Translations under genes and position numbers: made by a program
Notes under the pieces: model-generated
What the model was told of the DNA's origin: nothing
Seen by the model: the letters and a program-made list of their open reading frames with translations, nothing else
Database searches by the model: none
NCBI GenBank assembly: GCA_022008415.1
Contig: JAIRBC010000010.1
Coordinates: 62,001 to 126,000, forward strand
Direction of reading: 5' to 3'
DNA: 64,000 nt
DNA from: Cerina litoralis
GTDB taxonomy: Bacteria; Bacteroidota; Bacteroidia; Flavobacteriales; Flavobacteriaceae
Part shown: piece by piece, positions 16,789 to 25,893 of the stretch
Layout of the letters: each line of letters starts with the position of its first letter
How positions within the stretch are numbered: the stretch's first letter is position 1

Positions 16789-17910
16789 ATGAACAGAAAA
16801 TATGTCTTATTAATCGCCATCACTGTAGTTTTGGCCAGTTGTAAATCTAGTCAACATGCCGATTTGGGCGATGGTCTCTTTGCGGATATCCAAACCTCCA
16901 AGGGCGATATCGTGGTTAAGTTAGAAGACCAAAAAACTCCAATTACCGTAGCAAATTTTGTTTCATTGGCCGAAGGCAAAAGTCCGTTTGTTTCCGATAG
17001 CCTCAAGGGCAAAAAATATTTTGACGGATTGATCTTTCACCGGGTAATCAAGGACTTTATGATCCAGGGAGGCGATCCAACGGGAACGGGCAGCGGAAAT
17101 CCCGGCTATAAATTCAAGAACGAAATCGTCGATTCCCTTAACTTTGGCAAACCCGGTGTCTTGGCTATGGCCAATGCAGGTGCCAATACCAATGGAAGCC
17201 AATTTTTTATCACCCACAAACCCACTCCCTTTTTAAATGGAAGGTACACGGCTTTCGGACATGTTGTGGAAGGTATGAATGTAGTAGACTCTATTGCCAA
17301 CGTTAAAACCTCCCAAGACCCAACTACCAAGGACAGACCCGTTGTGGACGTGGTAATGAATAAGGTAGAAATTATCCGTAACGGCAAAGAGGCCAAGAAG
17401 TATGATGCCGTAAAGGTCATGACCGATTATTTTGCAGAGGAAACGGCAAAGGAAAAAGAACAGGAAAAACAAAAGGCTGAATTTGTGGCCGAATTGGAAA
17501 AACAAAAGGCTGAGGCCGAAACCTTACCTTCCGGGTTAAAAGTATATACTTTAAAAAAAGGCGAAGGGGAAAAGCCCAAAATTGGTCAGAAGGTTTTGGT
17601 ATACTATGCCGGATATTTGGAGAATGGGGATTTGTTCGACAGCAACATGGAGGCCGTTGCACAAAAGTACGGACGTTTCGACCCCGCTAGAAAACAAGGG
17701 CACGGCTATGACCCTATCCCAATGGATTACGGTCCCGATGCACAACTGATAGCAGGTTTTAGGGAAGGGTTAATGAACATGAAGGTCGGGGATAAGGTAC
17801 GGCTCTTTACCCCTTCCCATCTAGGGTATGGTACATCGGGGGCCGGATCTGTTATTCCTCCCAATACCGATCTTATCTTTGACCTCGAGATTACAGGGCT
17901 AGCAAATTAG
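16789..17910 (+). CDS. Cyclophilin-FKBP fusion peptidyl-prolyl isomerase, lipoprotein
   Basis: A 373-residue lipoprotein (lipobox VLASC, Cys18) carrying two unrelated prolyl isomerase folds. Residues of about 30-200 form a cyclophilin domain with GLIFHRVIKDFMIQGGDPTG, LAMANAGANTNGSQFFIT and FGHVVEG. A charged helical linker (about 215-255, rich in K and E) leads to an FKBP domain (about 256-373) with VLVYYAGYLENGDLFDSN and FTPSHLGYGTSGAGSVIPPN. Both domains look intact. It follows gldI and ends before a strong hairpin terminator. It probably acts as a periplasmic foldase. Confidence 0.93.
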   Translation: MNRKYVLLIAITVVLASCKSSQHADLGDGLFADIQTSKGDIVVKLEDQKTPITVANFVSLAEGKSPFVSDSLKGKKYFDGLIFHRVIKDFMIQGGDPTGTGSGNPGYKFKNEIVDSLNFGKPGVLAMANAGANTNGSQFFITHKPTPFLNGRYTAFGHVVEGMNVVDSIANVKTSQDPTTKDRPVVDVVMNKVEIIRNGKEAKKYDAVKVMTDYFAEETAKEKEQEKQKAEFVAELEKQKAEAETLPSGLKVYTLKKGEGEKPKIGQKVLVYYAGYLENGDLFDSNMEAVAQKYGRFDPARKQGHGYDPIPMDYGPDAQLIAGFREGLMNMKVGDKVRLFTPSHLGYGTSGAGSVIPPNTDLIFDLEITGLAN

Positions 17911-17976
17911 AATAAATTGGATATAAAACTCTTTTAAAGTTTTAAGTAGTTAAAAGGTTTTAGCGAGTACTTGTTA

Positions 17977-18009
17977 AAAAGGGCCCCAGCAGAAGCGTGG
18001 GGCCCTTTT
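17977..18009. terminator. Bidirectional hairpin terminator
   Basis: AAAAGGGCCCC (17977-17987) pairs perfectly with GGGGCCCTTTT (17999-18009) around an 11-base loop. It lies between the convergent isomerase and NTF2-like genes, and the A/T flanks allow it to work in both directions. Confidence 0.88.
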
Positions 18010-18026
18010 CTATTAATTACGTGAAA

Positions 18027-18458
18027 CTAGCAAGAGGAATCTGCTACTATCTTCCATTTCCCGTCTATACGTTTAAAAATTACCATAAACTTCCCCTGGG
18101 CATCCCCCGACAACCGGGCCAAATGATAGGTCCCCATCACCCAATACGCATCTTTAGCAATCTCATGGATATCTTTGAGAACGAAGGTCAAAGTTCCCGT
18201 TTCTGCCTTAGTAGGATAACTCGTTTTATAATGATGCAGCATCCTCGCCCATCCATACGTCACTCCCGCACTACCAAAATAGGCGATAGAATCCGATTTG
18301 AGATAGCCTTCCATAAAACCTTCCAGATCGTGGTTGGACCATGCCTTTTCCTGCATCTTAAACACTTTTTTTATCTCAATGATATCCTCGGTTCGGGTAG
18401 TAGGAGTGCTACAGGATATCCCCATTACGAGGATTGCTAATGACAGGAATGTTTTCAT
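18027..18458 (-). CDS. NTF2-like (DUF4440-type) lipoprotein
   Basis: A 143-residue protein with a lipoprotein signal (LAILVMGISC). The mature domain has the SnoaL/NTF2-like pattern: IKKVFKMQEKAWSNHDLEGF, then DSIAYFG near the middle and FMVIFKRIDGKWKIVADSS at the end. Such domains form small ligand-binding or enzymatic cones, and function varies widely. It is convergent with the isomerase gene and shares its terminator. No functional partner is evident. Confidence 0.82.
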   Translation of the reverse strand: MKTFLSLAILVMGISCSTPTTRTEDIIEIKKVFKMQEKAWSNHDLEGFMEGYLKSDSIAYFGSAGVTYGWARMLHHYKTSYPTKAETGTLTFVLKDIHEIAKDAYWVMGTYHLARLSGDAQGKFMVIFKRIDGKWKIVADSSC

Positions 18459-18694
18459 GCGTTCTTAATTTTTGTAATTATCAATTATCCGATAACAAAT
18501 TAATTAAAAAAAAATATTCCGGTATCATTCATCTCAATTACAGAAAGGAGATTTCTGGTGGAGAATCTTGAATATTCTAAGGGACTTAAACTAAATCATT
18601 TCGGAACAACGATTGGAAGGTGGGGTGCGAGGTTACCACATTGGCAAGTGGACCAATATTTAAAAAAAATGCATTTAAAAGAGGGCTTAGTTTC

Positions 18695-19153
18695 TTACCA
18701 ATTTTGTGATTTCAATTTTATGGTAGCCTTAAGTATGTCCATTTGGGATATTTGACCTACCAATCGACCGTTCTCCACAATTGGGAACCGTCTTCGTTTC
18801 GCACTTAGAAATTTGTTGGCTGCATCAAAAATATTCATGTTCCCATCAATGGTCTCCACATTGGCAATCATCCTATCCTTTACCCTCATATCCTGCATAG
18901 GAGAATTGTGATACCGGCTTTCGCTGATGTGCTTTACACAATCCCCTTCCGAAATCATACCGATCAACTCGTATTTGTCGTTGACTACCGGGCCTCCCGA
19001 AATACGATGTTTTATCAACGCCGATATTACTTCCTCGATGGTTTGGTCCGAATAGAAGGTAATAAGTTTCTTGGTCATATAATCCGAGACCCTAAGAGGA
19101 ATTTCCTCGACGGTTTGTTTTTGCCTGGGTCCTTGAAAGCTTTTAATTCCCAT
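18695..19153 (-). CDS. CBS-domain-pair protein
   Basis: A 152-residue protein consisting essentially of two CBS domains: about residues 20-75 (VSDYMTKKLITFYSDQTIEE, RISGGPVVNDKYELIGMISE) and 90-150 (VKDRMIANVETIDGN, RRFPIVENGRLVGQISQMDI). CBS pairs usually bind adenosine nucleotides as energy sensors. There is no attached enzymatic domain and no obvious neighbour partner, so the regulated target is unknown. Confidence 0.9.
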   Translation of the reverse strand: MGIKSFQGPRQKQTVEEIPLRVSDYMTKKLITFYSDQTIEEVISALIKHRISGGPVVNDKYELIGMISEGDCVKHISESRYHNSPMQDMRVKDRMIANVETIDGNMNIFDAANKFLSAKRRRFPIVENGRLVGQISQMDILKATIKLKSQNW

Positions 19154-19493
19154 AACAATACTTTTTAGAAGAACTCTAAATATACTGAATATTAATGACT
19201 TGGCCTAATAATCGGTCTTAAAAAGAGCGTCTATTTGTAAGGGGTAGACACGTAGCGGTTGCCGTTACCCATACCCGTTTTGTTTGGGGTCGTGGCCATT
19301 GGTTTACGGATAAAAAATTAAATACCATTAGGACCATTGATCGAAAAATTAATACGGTCACCTAGACTTCCATCGCGTCGGATATGCGCTGAAGGTGCAG
19401 TTCATTGCGTCGCTACAACAAATAGCAATTGAAAAGGAAGCGTACCATAATCAAAAAGTCCGGGAACGGGGCCTTATATTTTATTGGTCTTAA
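19154..19493. other. Intergenic region, no gene seen
   Basis: These 340 bases lie upstream of the CBS gene and downstream of the 278-residue secreted protein gene. No convincing reading frame, RNA or repeat was recognised. Part near 19240-19400 is GC-richer than usual spacers and could be a decayed gene, but nothing identifiable remains. Confidence 0.4.
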
Positions 19494-20330
19494 TTATTTG
19501 GACACCGTGCGGTTTTTTAAGACATCAAGTGCCAGTTGCTGGATGATGATCGTTTGCTGTAAGTAATACTGACGCGTCTGTTCTAAGGATTCATGGCTCA
19601 AAGACTCATCCGAATGTTCATATTCTACATTCAGGGAACCAATTGCCTGTTCGCAACCCAAATTGATAGCAATTTCCTTAAGATTTTTTTCAAGCTCTAA
19701 CAATGATGCTTCTGCGACGCGCTTCAATTTTATCTGCTGATCCAACTCCATTTGTCTTTTATACCGGCTTTGTCCGGCTAACTTCCGTTGCTCTTCAATT
19801 TCCCGATCAAGTTGTTTTTGTTCTTTAATAATCTTCTGTTGTTCGGCGTCAAACTGTTCTTGTTTATCCAGCAAATTATTTTTGTGATCGGCAACCGATA
19901 TATTAGATGATCCCGACCCCGATTCCGTGGGTAAATCAACGCCATAATCCACTGTAGTAGCGGCTTTCCGACTAGTACATAAATCCAGGGTGTTGATAAG
20001 CTCATGGGCGTTTGCCAAGGCTTTTTTAGTGTAATATCTACCCTCATCCCAATCCTTGGGGTCTACAGCTTTGTACAAATTGTCTAAACCCTTATCGATT
20101 TGTTGGAGGGATTCTTCACAGCCACACGATTTTACCAAATCCCTATCCTTTTCAAAGGAAGCGATCGCTCGCTCAGCGTAGAGCTGCTGATGGTCGAAAT
20201 TGTCAGAATTTAGTGATTTCTTGGTATGGGCCAAAGCGTAGGTTGCAGTAGAATAGGCATTGTTGCATTGGGCTGTGGCAACGCTTACCAGCAAAAACGC
20301 AAGCAACAGGCAAAAAGCGGTCTTGTTCAT
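19494..20330 (-). CDS. Secreted protein of unknown function with coiled coil
   Basis: Not recognised. It has 278 residues with a cleavable signal peptide (LLLAFLLVSVATAQ). The first half has helical, TPR-like character with cysteines (CGCEES near residue 69, LDLC near 117). Residues of about 150-225 are a charged coiled coil (EQQKIIKEQKQLDREIEEQR, then LDQQIKLKRVAEASLLELEK). The C-terminus is helical. No catalytic motif was found. It is followed by 340 bp and preceded by 399 bp without genes, so it is likely monocistronic and periplasmic. Confidence 0.75.
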   Translation of the reverse strand: MNKTAFCLLLAFLLVSVATAQCNNAYSTATYALAHTKKSLNSDNFDHQQLYAERAIASFEKDRDLVKSCGCEESLQQIDKGLDNLYKAVDPKDWDEGRYYTKKALANAHELINTLDLCTSRKAATTVDYGVDLPTESGSGSSNISVADHKNNLLDKQEQFDAEQQKIIKEQKQLDREIEEQRKLAGQSRYKRQMELDQQIKLKRVAEASLLELEKNLKEIAINLGCEQAIGSLNVEYEHSDESLSHESLEQTRQYYLQQTIIIQQLALDVLKNRTVSK

Positions 20331-20729
20331 AATAAGATTTAGGTTTGGTTTAATTTCGGTGGATTATTGAATTGATCCACTACAATTAACATTGGATTCA
20401 AAAAAAAATTGTGGCAGACCAATGGAAGTTTGCATTTTATAGTGATTTTCTGCCATGAAAAATCATTGTGGGGATACGGGTAGCCAATTTATCCATACCA
20501 TAGAACCCTCATTTACAGGAACTTTGTTGACGGATAAAGTGAAAAATATTCCATTTTACCTTTTCATATCTAAATGTATGTACTTAGATTTAATACCCCC
20601 ATGCCTATTGTAGATGGTAGCAAAAGAACGCTTACCTGGTTGAATTGGTATCCGGAAAAAAATTAACGGCCCAGTGATGGGACTACATATTGGGGATATT
20701 TTAAAACGGTATAAGGTCACTTTACCTAA
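20331..20729. other. Intergenic region, no gene seen
   Basis: These 399 bases are AT-rich and hold the promoter side of the secreted protein gene and the downstream side of the Nramp-like gene. No reading frame, RNA or strong hairpin was identified. Confidence 0.4.
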
Positions 20730-22088
20730 TTATTGTAGAATTCTAAAAATCCCAAGGCTACCTACTCCGACAATACTCAAAACGCTTATCCAAAGGGCGA
20801 TATCGTAAAACGGATTGGGTTTAAAAAATGGGGGGATCCGTTTATACCTAAAATGCAACGCTGCAAAAACAACGAGAAAAAGGAGAATAGAACCCACGAT
20901 ACCGCCCGTTAGCACCATAAGTACCGGTAGCTTGATAAACACAAACAGCAAAGCCCATAGTATTGGGAACACCCAGGCTGCAATGGCTACGGTCTTTCTT
21001 CTAATTTTAAGATTTTTAAAATCTATCCAGCCGAGTTTCCCGAAAATATCGGAAATCTGTCTCGTCCAAGCGGCTAGCGCTGCAAAGAGGGTGGAAAAGA
21101 GTGTAATAAACGCCCCGATAAGGAAAGCCGTTTTTGCATAAGGCCCCAAAGATTCCGTATACATCAAGGATAGGGACTCCACCATGGCATACCCTTCGTG
21201 GACGCCTCCCTGCAAGTGTAGAACGGCAGCTCCCAACAAATAAAAAGCAGCCGTTACCGAGGTATAGACGACCATAGCGATAATAGCATCCAAATTCATC
21301 ACTTTGATCCATCCAGCCGCCCTCGCCCTCCACGCAGCAGATCCGTCGTTAATGCCGGTATAGGAGGCGTAGCCCTTTTCTAGACACCAGTAATTGTAAT
21401 GTAGAATTTCATCCCCCCCTACTCCCGTTATCCCAAAGGCTCCAAAGGCTATTGCCACGGCTTCCTTGGGCAAACGAAACTGAAGTCCGCTCCAAATATT
21501 GTCAAAGGTGATTTGATACGGCGTAAAATTGAGAAAATAGAGGGCTGCAAAAGTAAAAACGGTAAACAAACCGATCATACCTAAGGAAAAATTTTCGATG
21601 AACTTGTAATATCCCTTATAGACCATGGCGGCAACGACAACCGCGATAATAAAGCAGTATACCGGTACGCTGAACCACTCGCCCGTCATATTCATGATGA
21701 TGGCCACTCCCCCGATAATACCGCCTACTTGCAATAGTTTGATGACCATTACCGCAAAAACCATCCACACGGTCCATCTGGCCCTCCCAAATCTTGGCCC
21801 TGGCAATTTATCAAAGGCCTGCATTGCGGTCTCCCCGGTAAGGATGGTATGCTTTCCGAACTCTAATTGAACTGCTACCTTAACAATACAGCTCACGATT
21901 ATCACCCAAAAAGTAATAAAGCCCGCATGCGCCCCCAACGTAGTGGTCGCAATTAACTCACCCGACCCTACAATAGATGCCGAAAGGACAAATCCAGGTC
22001 CAAGGAACTTCAATTTTCCTTTCAAGGTCGTCGGCGGTTGCCTTATTTTGTCGGGGGTCAGAACATAGGGATCCAAATTCTCGGGCAT
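20730..22088 (-). CDS. Nramp-related membrane transporter lacking the canonical metal motif
   Basis: A 452-residue integral membrane protein with about 11 helices and overall Nramp (NRAMP/MntH) resemblance. In true Nramp metal transporters helix 1 carries DPGN; here the equivalent stretch reads SIVGSGELIATTTLGAHAGF, with GSGE at residues 41-44. The helix-6 region reads GITGVGGDEILHYNYWC and lacks the usual MPH metal ligand. Transport of Mn or Fe is therefore doubtful; a different ion or small solute is possible. It lies 23 bp downstream of the Tat-exported TIM-barrel gene, suggesting a joint function, perhaps with sugar-related solutes. Confidence 0.82.
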   Translation of the reverse strand: MPENLDPYVLTPDKIRQPPTTLKGKLKFLGPGFVLSASIVGSGELIATTTLGAHAGFITFWVIIVSCIVKVAVQLEFGKHTILTGETAMQAFDKLPGPRFGRARWTVWMVFAVMVIKLLQVGGIIGGVAIIMNMTGEWFSVPVYCFIIAVVVAAMVYKGYYKFIENFSLGMIGLFTVFTFAALYFLNFTPYQITFDNIWSGLQFRLPKEAVAIAFGAFGITGVGGDEILHYNYWCLEKGYASYTGINDGSAAWRARAAGWIKVMNLDAIIAMVVYTSVTAAFYLLGAAVLHLQGGVHEGYAMVESLSLMYTESLGPYAKTAFLIGAFITLFSTLFAALAAWTRQISDIFGKLGWIDFKNLKIRRKTVAIAAWVFPILWALLFVFIKLPVLMVLTGGIVGSILLFLVVFAALHFRYKRIPPFFKPNPFYDIALWISVLSIVGVGSLGIFRILQ

Positions 22089-22111
22089 TTCTTCTTTTTA
22101 ACATAAAAAGT

Positions 22112-22957
22112 TTAAATCCTTTTTAAATACGCAATATTCTCTTTCATGCTATCCCAAGGATCGTTGGTGTATTCCTCCTGCTCGACAAAATAATACTTAA
22201 GTCCGGATTCCTTTTGATGTTTCAATATATCGACTATATCCAATCCTCCTTTCCCGAACTCGGTGCTTTCGTGTTTTGCCATGTCCATGTCTTTTAAATG
22301 CCATAAAGGAAACCGGCCTGGATACTTTGCAAAATAGACCATGGGATCATTGCCACTGGCGACCACCCATCCAAGATCGAGTTCCATATGTACCAGATCG
22401 GCTTGGGTATTGTCCATAAGCACATCGTAAAGCACATGTCCGTTGTCGGATTCAAACTCATAATCATGGTTGTGATAGCCAAACTTAATTCCCCGTTTTT
22501 TGCTTTCTTCACCCGCTTTGTTAAAAGATGCTGCCACTTTTTTATAATTATCCACGGATTGCCCCTTGGAAGGCATGGAAGAACAGATCAAATATTCCTG
22601 ACCGGCCTCGGCGGCATCGTCCAAAGTCTGCTCCCACTTATCGTTCAATGCTATATGGCCACTCCTAAGGGTCATCCCTAGGTCTTTACAAACTTGTTGC
22701 ATTTCCTTAGGCTTTAAACCATAGTAGTACCCCTTATTGCTCCCCGCGCTTTCGATCTCCTTAATACCGAGCGCAGCAATTTTCTTTAAAGTACCTACGG
22801 CATCCTCGCCCATGGCTTTGCGAAAAGTATAGAGTTGCACACCAATGTTGCTAGTTCCTTTTAATTTCTTCCCACCGGCAAAAGTAAACGAGGGCATCAA
22901 TGCCGTGCCAACTGCCAACGCCCCAGATCGGAGCAAAAATTCCCTTCTTGAATTCAT
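22112..22957 (-). CDS. Sugar phosphate isomerase/epimerase-like TIM barrel, Tat-exported
   Basis: A 281-residue protein of the xylose-isomerase-like TIM-barrel superfamily. The N-terminus MNSRREFLLRSGALAVG is a twin-arginine export signal, so the folded protein acts in the periplasm. Barrel landmarks are IGVQLYTFRKAMGEDAVGT, the metal-site segment KFGYHNHDYEFE, and LVHMELDLGWVVASGNDP followed by LWHLKDMD. Family members isomerise or epimerise sugars and inositols; the substrate here is unknown. It is the first gene of a two-gene unit with the Nramp-like transporter. Confidence 0.9.
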   Translation of the reverse strand: MNSRREFLLRSGALAVGTALMPSFTFAGGKKLKGTSNIGVQLYTFRKAMGEDAVGTLKKIAALGIKEIESAGSNKGYYYGLKPKEMQQVCKDLGMTLRSGHIALNDKWEQTLDDAAEAGQEYLICSSMPSKGQSVDNYKKVAASFNKAGEESKKRGIKFGYHNHDYEFESDNGHVLYDVLMDNTQADLVHMELDLGWVVASGNDPMVYFAKYPGRFPLWHLKDMDMAKHESTEFGKGGLDIVDILKHQKESGLKYYFVEQEEYTNDPWDSMKENIAYLKRI

Positions 22958-23095
22958 TCTGATGTTTTTTAGTAATTAATTCTTGAATTTCTATTTATTT
23001 GATCGCCCATGATTGGCTTATCGTTCTCTTGCCGGTTATACCCCATCCATTGCAATCCTCAACCAAACTTGACTAAAAATACATTAAAATTCCCT

Positions 23096-23103
23096 TACTT
23101 TTG
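23096..23103 (+). promoter_or_regulatory. Likely -7 promoter box (TACTTTTG) for mazG
   Basis: TACTTTTG matches TAnnTTTG and ends 15 bases before the ATG at 23119. A TTG lies further upstream at 23069-23071, but the spacing (24) is longer than usual. The box overlaps a TTG that could otherwise be taken as the mazG start, which supports the ATG. Confidence 0.5.
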
Positions 23104-23118
23104 CTAAAATCGCTTTCA

Positions 23119-23904
23119 ATGAATTCTAGAGAATCCCAATTACAAGCCGTTGACCGCCTCCTTACCATCATGGACGAACTTAGGGCCCAGTGCCCATGGG
23201 ACAAAAAACAAACCCTTCAATCGCTGCGACACCTTACCATTGAGGAGACCTATGAGCTAGGGGATGCCATTCTTGAAAACGATCTGGAGGAAATAAAAAA
23301 AGAATTGGGAGATCTATTCTTGCACATCGTGTTTTATGCAAAAATAGGGAGCGAGACCAACGATTTTGACATTGCGGATGTTGCCAACGGGATATGCGAA
23401 AAGCTGATCCATCGGCACCCCCATATTTACGGGGATGTAACCGCGGATAACGAGGAGGACGTAAAACGGAATTGGGAAAATCTAAAACTAAAAGAAGGAA
23501 AGAAAAGTGTCTTGGAAGGAGTGCCCAAGGGGCTTCCGGCACTTGTCAAAGCCGGCCGAATACAGGATAAGGTTGCCGGTGTCGGATTTGATTGGGAACG
23601 TCCGGAACAGGTTTGGGATAAGGTCCAAGAAGAACTGGCCGAACTGCAATCGGAAGTGGAAGCTGCCGATATGGATTCCATGGAAGCAGAGTTTGGTGAT
23701 GTACTTTTCTCTATGGTAAACTACGCCCGGTTTTTGGGCCTCAATCCGGAAGATGCCCTGGAACGCACCAATAAGAAATTCATACAACGCTTCCAATATT
23801 TGGAAAATAAGGCCAAGGAAAAGGGGAAATCCTTAAAAAATATGAGCCTGACCGAAATGGACGTCTTTTGGGAAGAAGCTAAGAAAATAGGCGGTAGGCA
23901 GTAG
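23119..23904 (+). CDS. mazG: Nucleoside triphosphate pyrophosphohydrolase MazG
   Basis: Hydrolyses (d)NTPs to monophosphates and pyrophosphate, clearing damaged nucleotides. The 261-residue protein contains two MazG domains. The first has CPWDKKQTLQSLRHLTIEET, YELGDAI and ELGDLFLHIVFYAKI; the second has EELAELQSEV and EFGDVLFSMVNYARFLGL. The ATG at 23119 is preferred over a TTG six codons upstream, which sits in the promoter box. Transcribed divergently from the TIM-barrel gene. Confidence 0.96.
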   Translation: MNSRESQLQAVDRLLTIMDELRAQCPWDKKQTLQSLRHLTIEETYELGDAILENDLEEIKKELGDLFLHIVFYAKIGSETNDFDIADVANGICEKLIHRHPHIYGDVTADNEEDVKRNWENLKLKEGKKSVLEGVPKGLPALVKAGRIQDKVAGVGFDWERPEQVWDKVQEELAELQSEVEAADMDSMEAEFGDVLFSMVNYARFLGLNPEDALERTNKKFIQRFQYLENKAKEKGKSLKNMSLTEMDVFWEEAKKIGGRQ

Positions 23905-24065
23905 CAAGGTTCAAAATAAAAAAAACTAAACTAATAAACTTCTTCCCACGCCCGAACTTGAGTTTGAATTTGAACTTGCGTTTTGAGCCTTCCAAAACCT
24001 ACATCCGTATAACAATAATTTCAAAGATTCTGCGTCAACTAAGTATGGAAGCGCCATGGATATCC

Positions 24066-24073
24066 TATCTTTG
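24066..24073 (+). promoter_or_regulatory. Likely -7 promoter box (TATCTTTG) for the MATE gene
   Basis: TATCTTTG is a perfect fit to TAnnTTTG and lies 21 bases upstream of the TTG start at 24095. The same octamer precedes the DHH phosphoesterase gene. Confidence 0.5.
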
Positions 24074-24094
24074 CCCCTTTAAAAATCCATAATT

Positions 24095-25465
24095 TTGTTT
24101 CAAAAATATACCAAGGAATTCCGGTATAACCTAAAGCTGTCATTTCCAGTAATTCTGGGTATGTTGGGACATACCTTTGTGGCCTTCGCCGATAATATTA
24201 TGGTCGGTCAATTGGGTACCGCAGAGCTGGCAGCCGTATCCTTGGGCAATAGTTTCATTTTTATCGCGATGTCCCTCGGGATCGGGTTTTCCACGGCCAT
24301 CACCCCATTGGTAGCCGAGGCGGACGGAGCGGGCAATAAGGCAAATGGCAAAAATGCACTAAAACACGGGCTCGTGTTATGTACCGCGTTGGGACTCTCC
24401 TTATTTGGGCTAATTCTCCTGTCTAAACCCCTTATGTATATGATGGATCAGCCACCGGAAGTTGTAGATCTGGCCATGCCATATCTGAACTTGGTGGCCT
24501 TTTCATTGGTGCCCCTTATTGTGTTTCAAGCTTTTAAACAGTTTTCAGAAGGGCTCTCACAGACAAGATATCCCATGTACGCCACGATTATTGCCAACGT
24601 ATTGAATATTTTTCTGAATTACCTTTTTATTTTTGGCTCTTTTGGATTTCCGAAATTGGGGATTGTCGGAGCCGCCATTGGCACCTTGACTTCAAGAATC
24701 GTAATGGTCGCCTACATATGGATTTTGTTAAAGAGGAAAAAGAAGTTTCAGGACTATGTAACCGGCCTTAATTTTGCAAAAATTGAAAAAAGGGTCCTTA
24801 AAAAAATTATCGCGCTCGGATTCCCATCCGCTATGCAGATGTTCTTTGAGGTGGCCATCTTTACGGCTGCCATCTGGCTGAGTGGTGTACTGGGCAAAAA
24901 TGCGCAAGCGGCCAATCAGATTGCCCTAAACCTCTCTAGCATGACGTTTATGGTAGGAACCGGTCTCGGGGTAGCGGCAATGATACGCGTGGGGAATCAA
25001 AAAGGCCTTCAAAATTTTCACGAGCTAAGGCGCATTGCCCAGTCGATATTTTTTCTGGCCCTTTTGTTCGAGGTTGTTTTTGCAAGTCTGTTCCTCATCT
25101 TCAGATACTGGTTGCCGACCGTTTATTTGGATGTAGGCGATGTTGCCAACCACGCCGATAATATGGAAGTAATTGCTCTGGCAGCACAATTGCTCTTAGT
25201 ATCCGCGTTTTTCCAAATTTCCGACGGGATGCAAGTGGTGGTCCTTGGATCCTTGAGGGGGTTACAGGACGTTAAGATTCCCACTTTCATTACTTTTATC
25301 GCGTATTGGATCATTGGTTTTCCAATTAGCTTTTACCTGGGACTCCATACCTCCCTGGAAAGTACCGGAATTTGGATAGGACTGTTGGCCGGACTCACAG
25401 CGTCGGCCATAATGTTGTATATTCGGTTCAATTATATGACCAAGAGGTTGATTGTCGGGGGTTAA
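24095..25465 (+). CDS. MATE-family multidrug/cation efflux transporter (TTG start)
   Basis: A 456-residue inner-membrane transporter with 12 predicted helices and an internally duplicated MATE architecture. Typical segments are LKLSFPVILGMLGHTFVAFA, DNIMVGQLGTAELAAVSLGN and the second-half counterpart starting near residue 235 (IIALGFPSAMQMFFEVAIFT). It probably exports cationic compounds using an ion gradient. The reading frame begins at TTG with MFQKYTKEFRYNLKLSFP; this segment looks like the family N-terminus and there is no in-frame ATG near it, so TTG is the likely start. Confidence 0.94.
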   Translation: MFQKYTKEFRYNLKLSFPVILGMLGHTFVAFADNIMVGQLGTAELAAVSLGNSFIFIAMSLGIGFSTAITPLVAEADGAGNKANGKNALKHGLVLCTALGLSLFGLILLSKPLMYMMDQPPEVVDLAMPYLNLVAFSLVPLIVFQAFKQFSEGLSQTRYPMYATIIANVLNIFLNYLFIFGSFGFPKLGIVGAAIGTLTSRIVMVAYIWILLKRKKKFQDYVTGLNFAKIEKRVLKKIIALGFPSAMQMFFEVAIFTAAIWLSGVLGKNAQAANQIALNLSSMTFMVGTGLGVAAMIRVGNQKGLQNFHELRRIAQSIFFLALLFEVVFASLFLIFRYWLPTVYLDVGDVANHADNMEVIALAAQLLLVSAFFQISDGMQVVVLGSLRGLQDVKIPTFITFIAYWIIGFPISFYLGLHTSLESTGIWIGLLAGLTASAIMLYIRFNYMTKRLIVGG

Positions 25466-25525
25466 GAAGGGTGAACGGCTAAAATAGTTCAAGGACCTCC
25501 TAACTTTTAATTCTGAATTAAATAT

Positions 25526-25544
25526 TTTTTAATCTTGTTTCTTG
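25526..25544 (+). repeat. Short dispersed repeat (copy 2)
   Basis: The 19-mer TTTTTAATCTTGTTTCTTG is identical to 6049-6067 in the spacer before the SDR gene. Both copies lie between genes. It is followed here by CTTGAGTCCAGAGTCTTGAC, a small inverted repeat. Confidence 0.5.
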
Positions 25545-25615
25545 AGTCCAGAGTCTTGACTCTAGTTTCTATGATAACTTAGCCGTTAAAGAACTGGTTT
25601 AAACTTAAAACAACT

Positions 25616-25843
25616 ATGGAATTTCCTAAATTTTTATTGGGCGACAATACTGACTATCCAACGGCAATTTTCGTCATTCATACCGAGTACCCAAGATTTA
25701 TTATCAATCTGGAAAACGATGAGGTGGAATGGCTTGAGGATTTTTCCCCCGACGATCAAAAGGAACTGGAAGCCGAGGCAGAAACGCTCGTAGAACAAGC
25801 CACGGCCTTTTATGATCGGGAGATTTCCAGATATGAAGAATAA
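25616..25843 (+). CDS. Small acidic protein of unknown function
   Basis: A 75-residue, strongly acidic cytoplasmic protein. It contains PTAIFVIHTEYPRFIINLEN followed by an acidic helical tail (DDQKELEAEAETLVEQATAF). I believe similar short proteins are common in flavobacteria, but no function is known to me. The ATG follows an AT-rich leader. It appears monocistronic. Confidence 0.78.
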   Translation: MEFPKFLLGDNTDYPTAIFVIHTEYPRFIINLENDEVEWLEDFSPDDQKELEAEAETLVEQATAFYDREISRYEE

Positions 25844-25893
25844 GCAACTTTACCGGATAACTATATGGATGGCACGTATACCAGTCCGACAGG

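Noticed and set aside
18558..18755. A 65-codon plus-strand frame antisense to the CBS gene's end
   Set aside because: GTG start, overlaps the CBS coding sequence, and shows no protein-like pattern.
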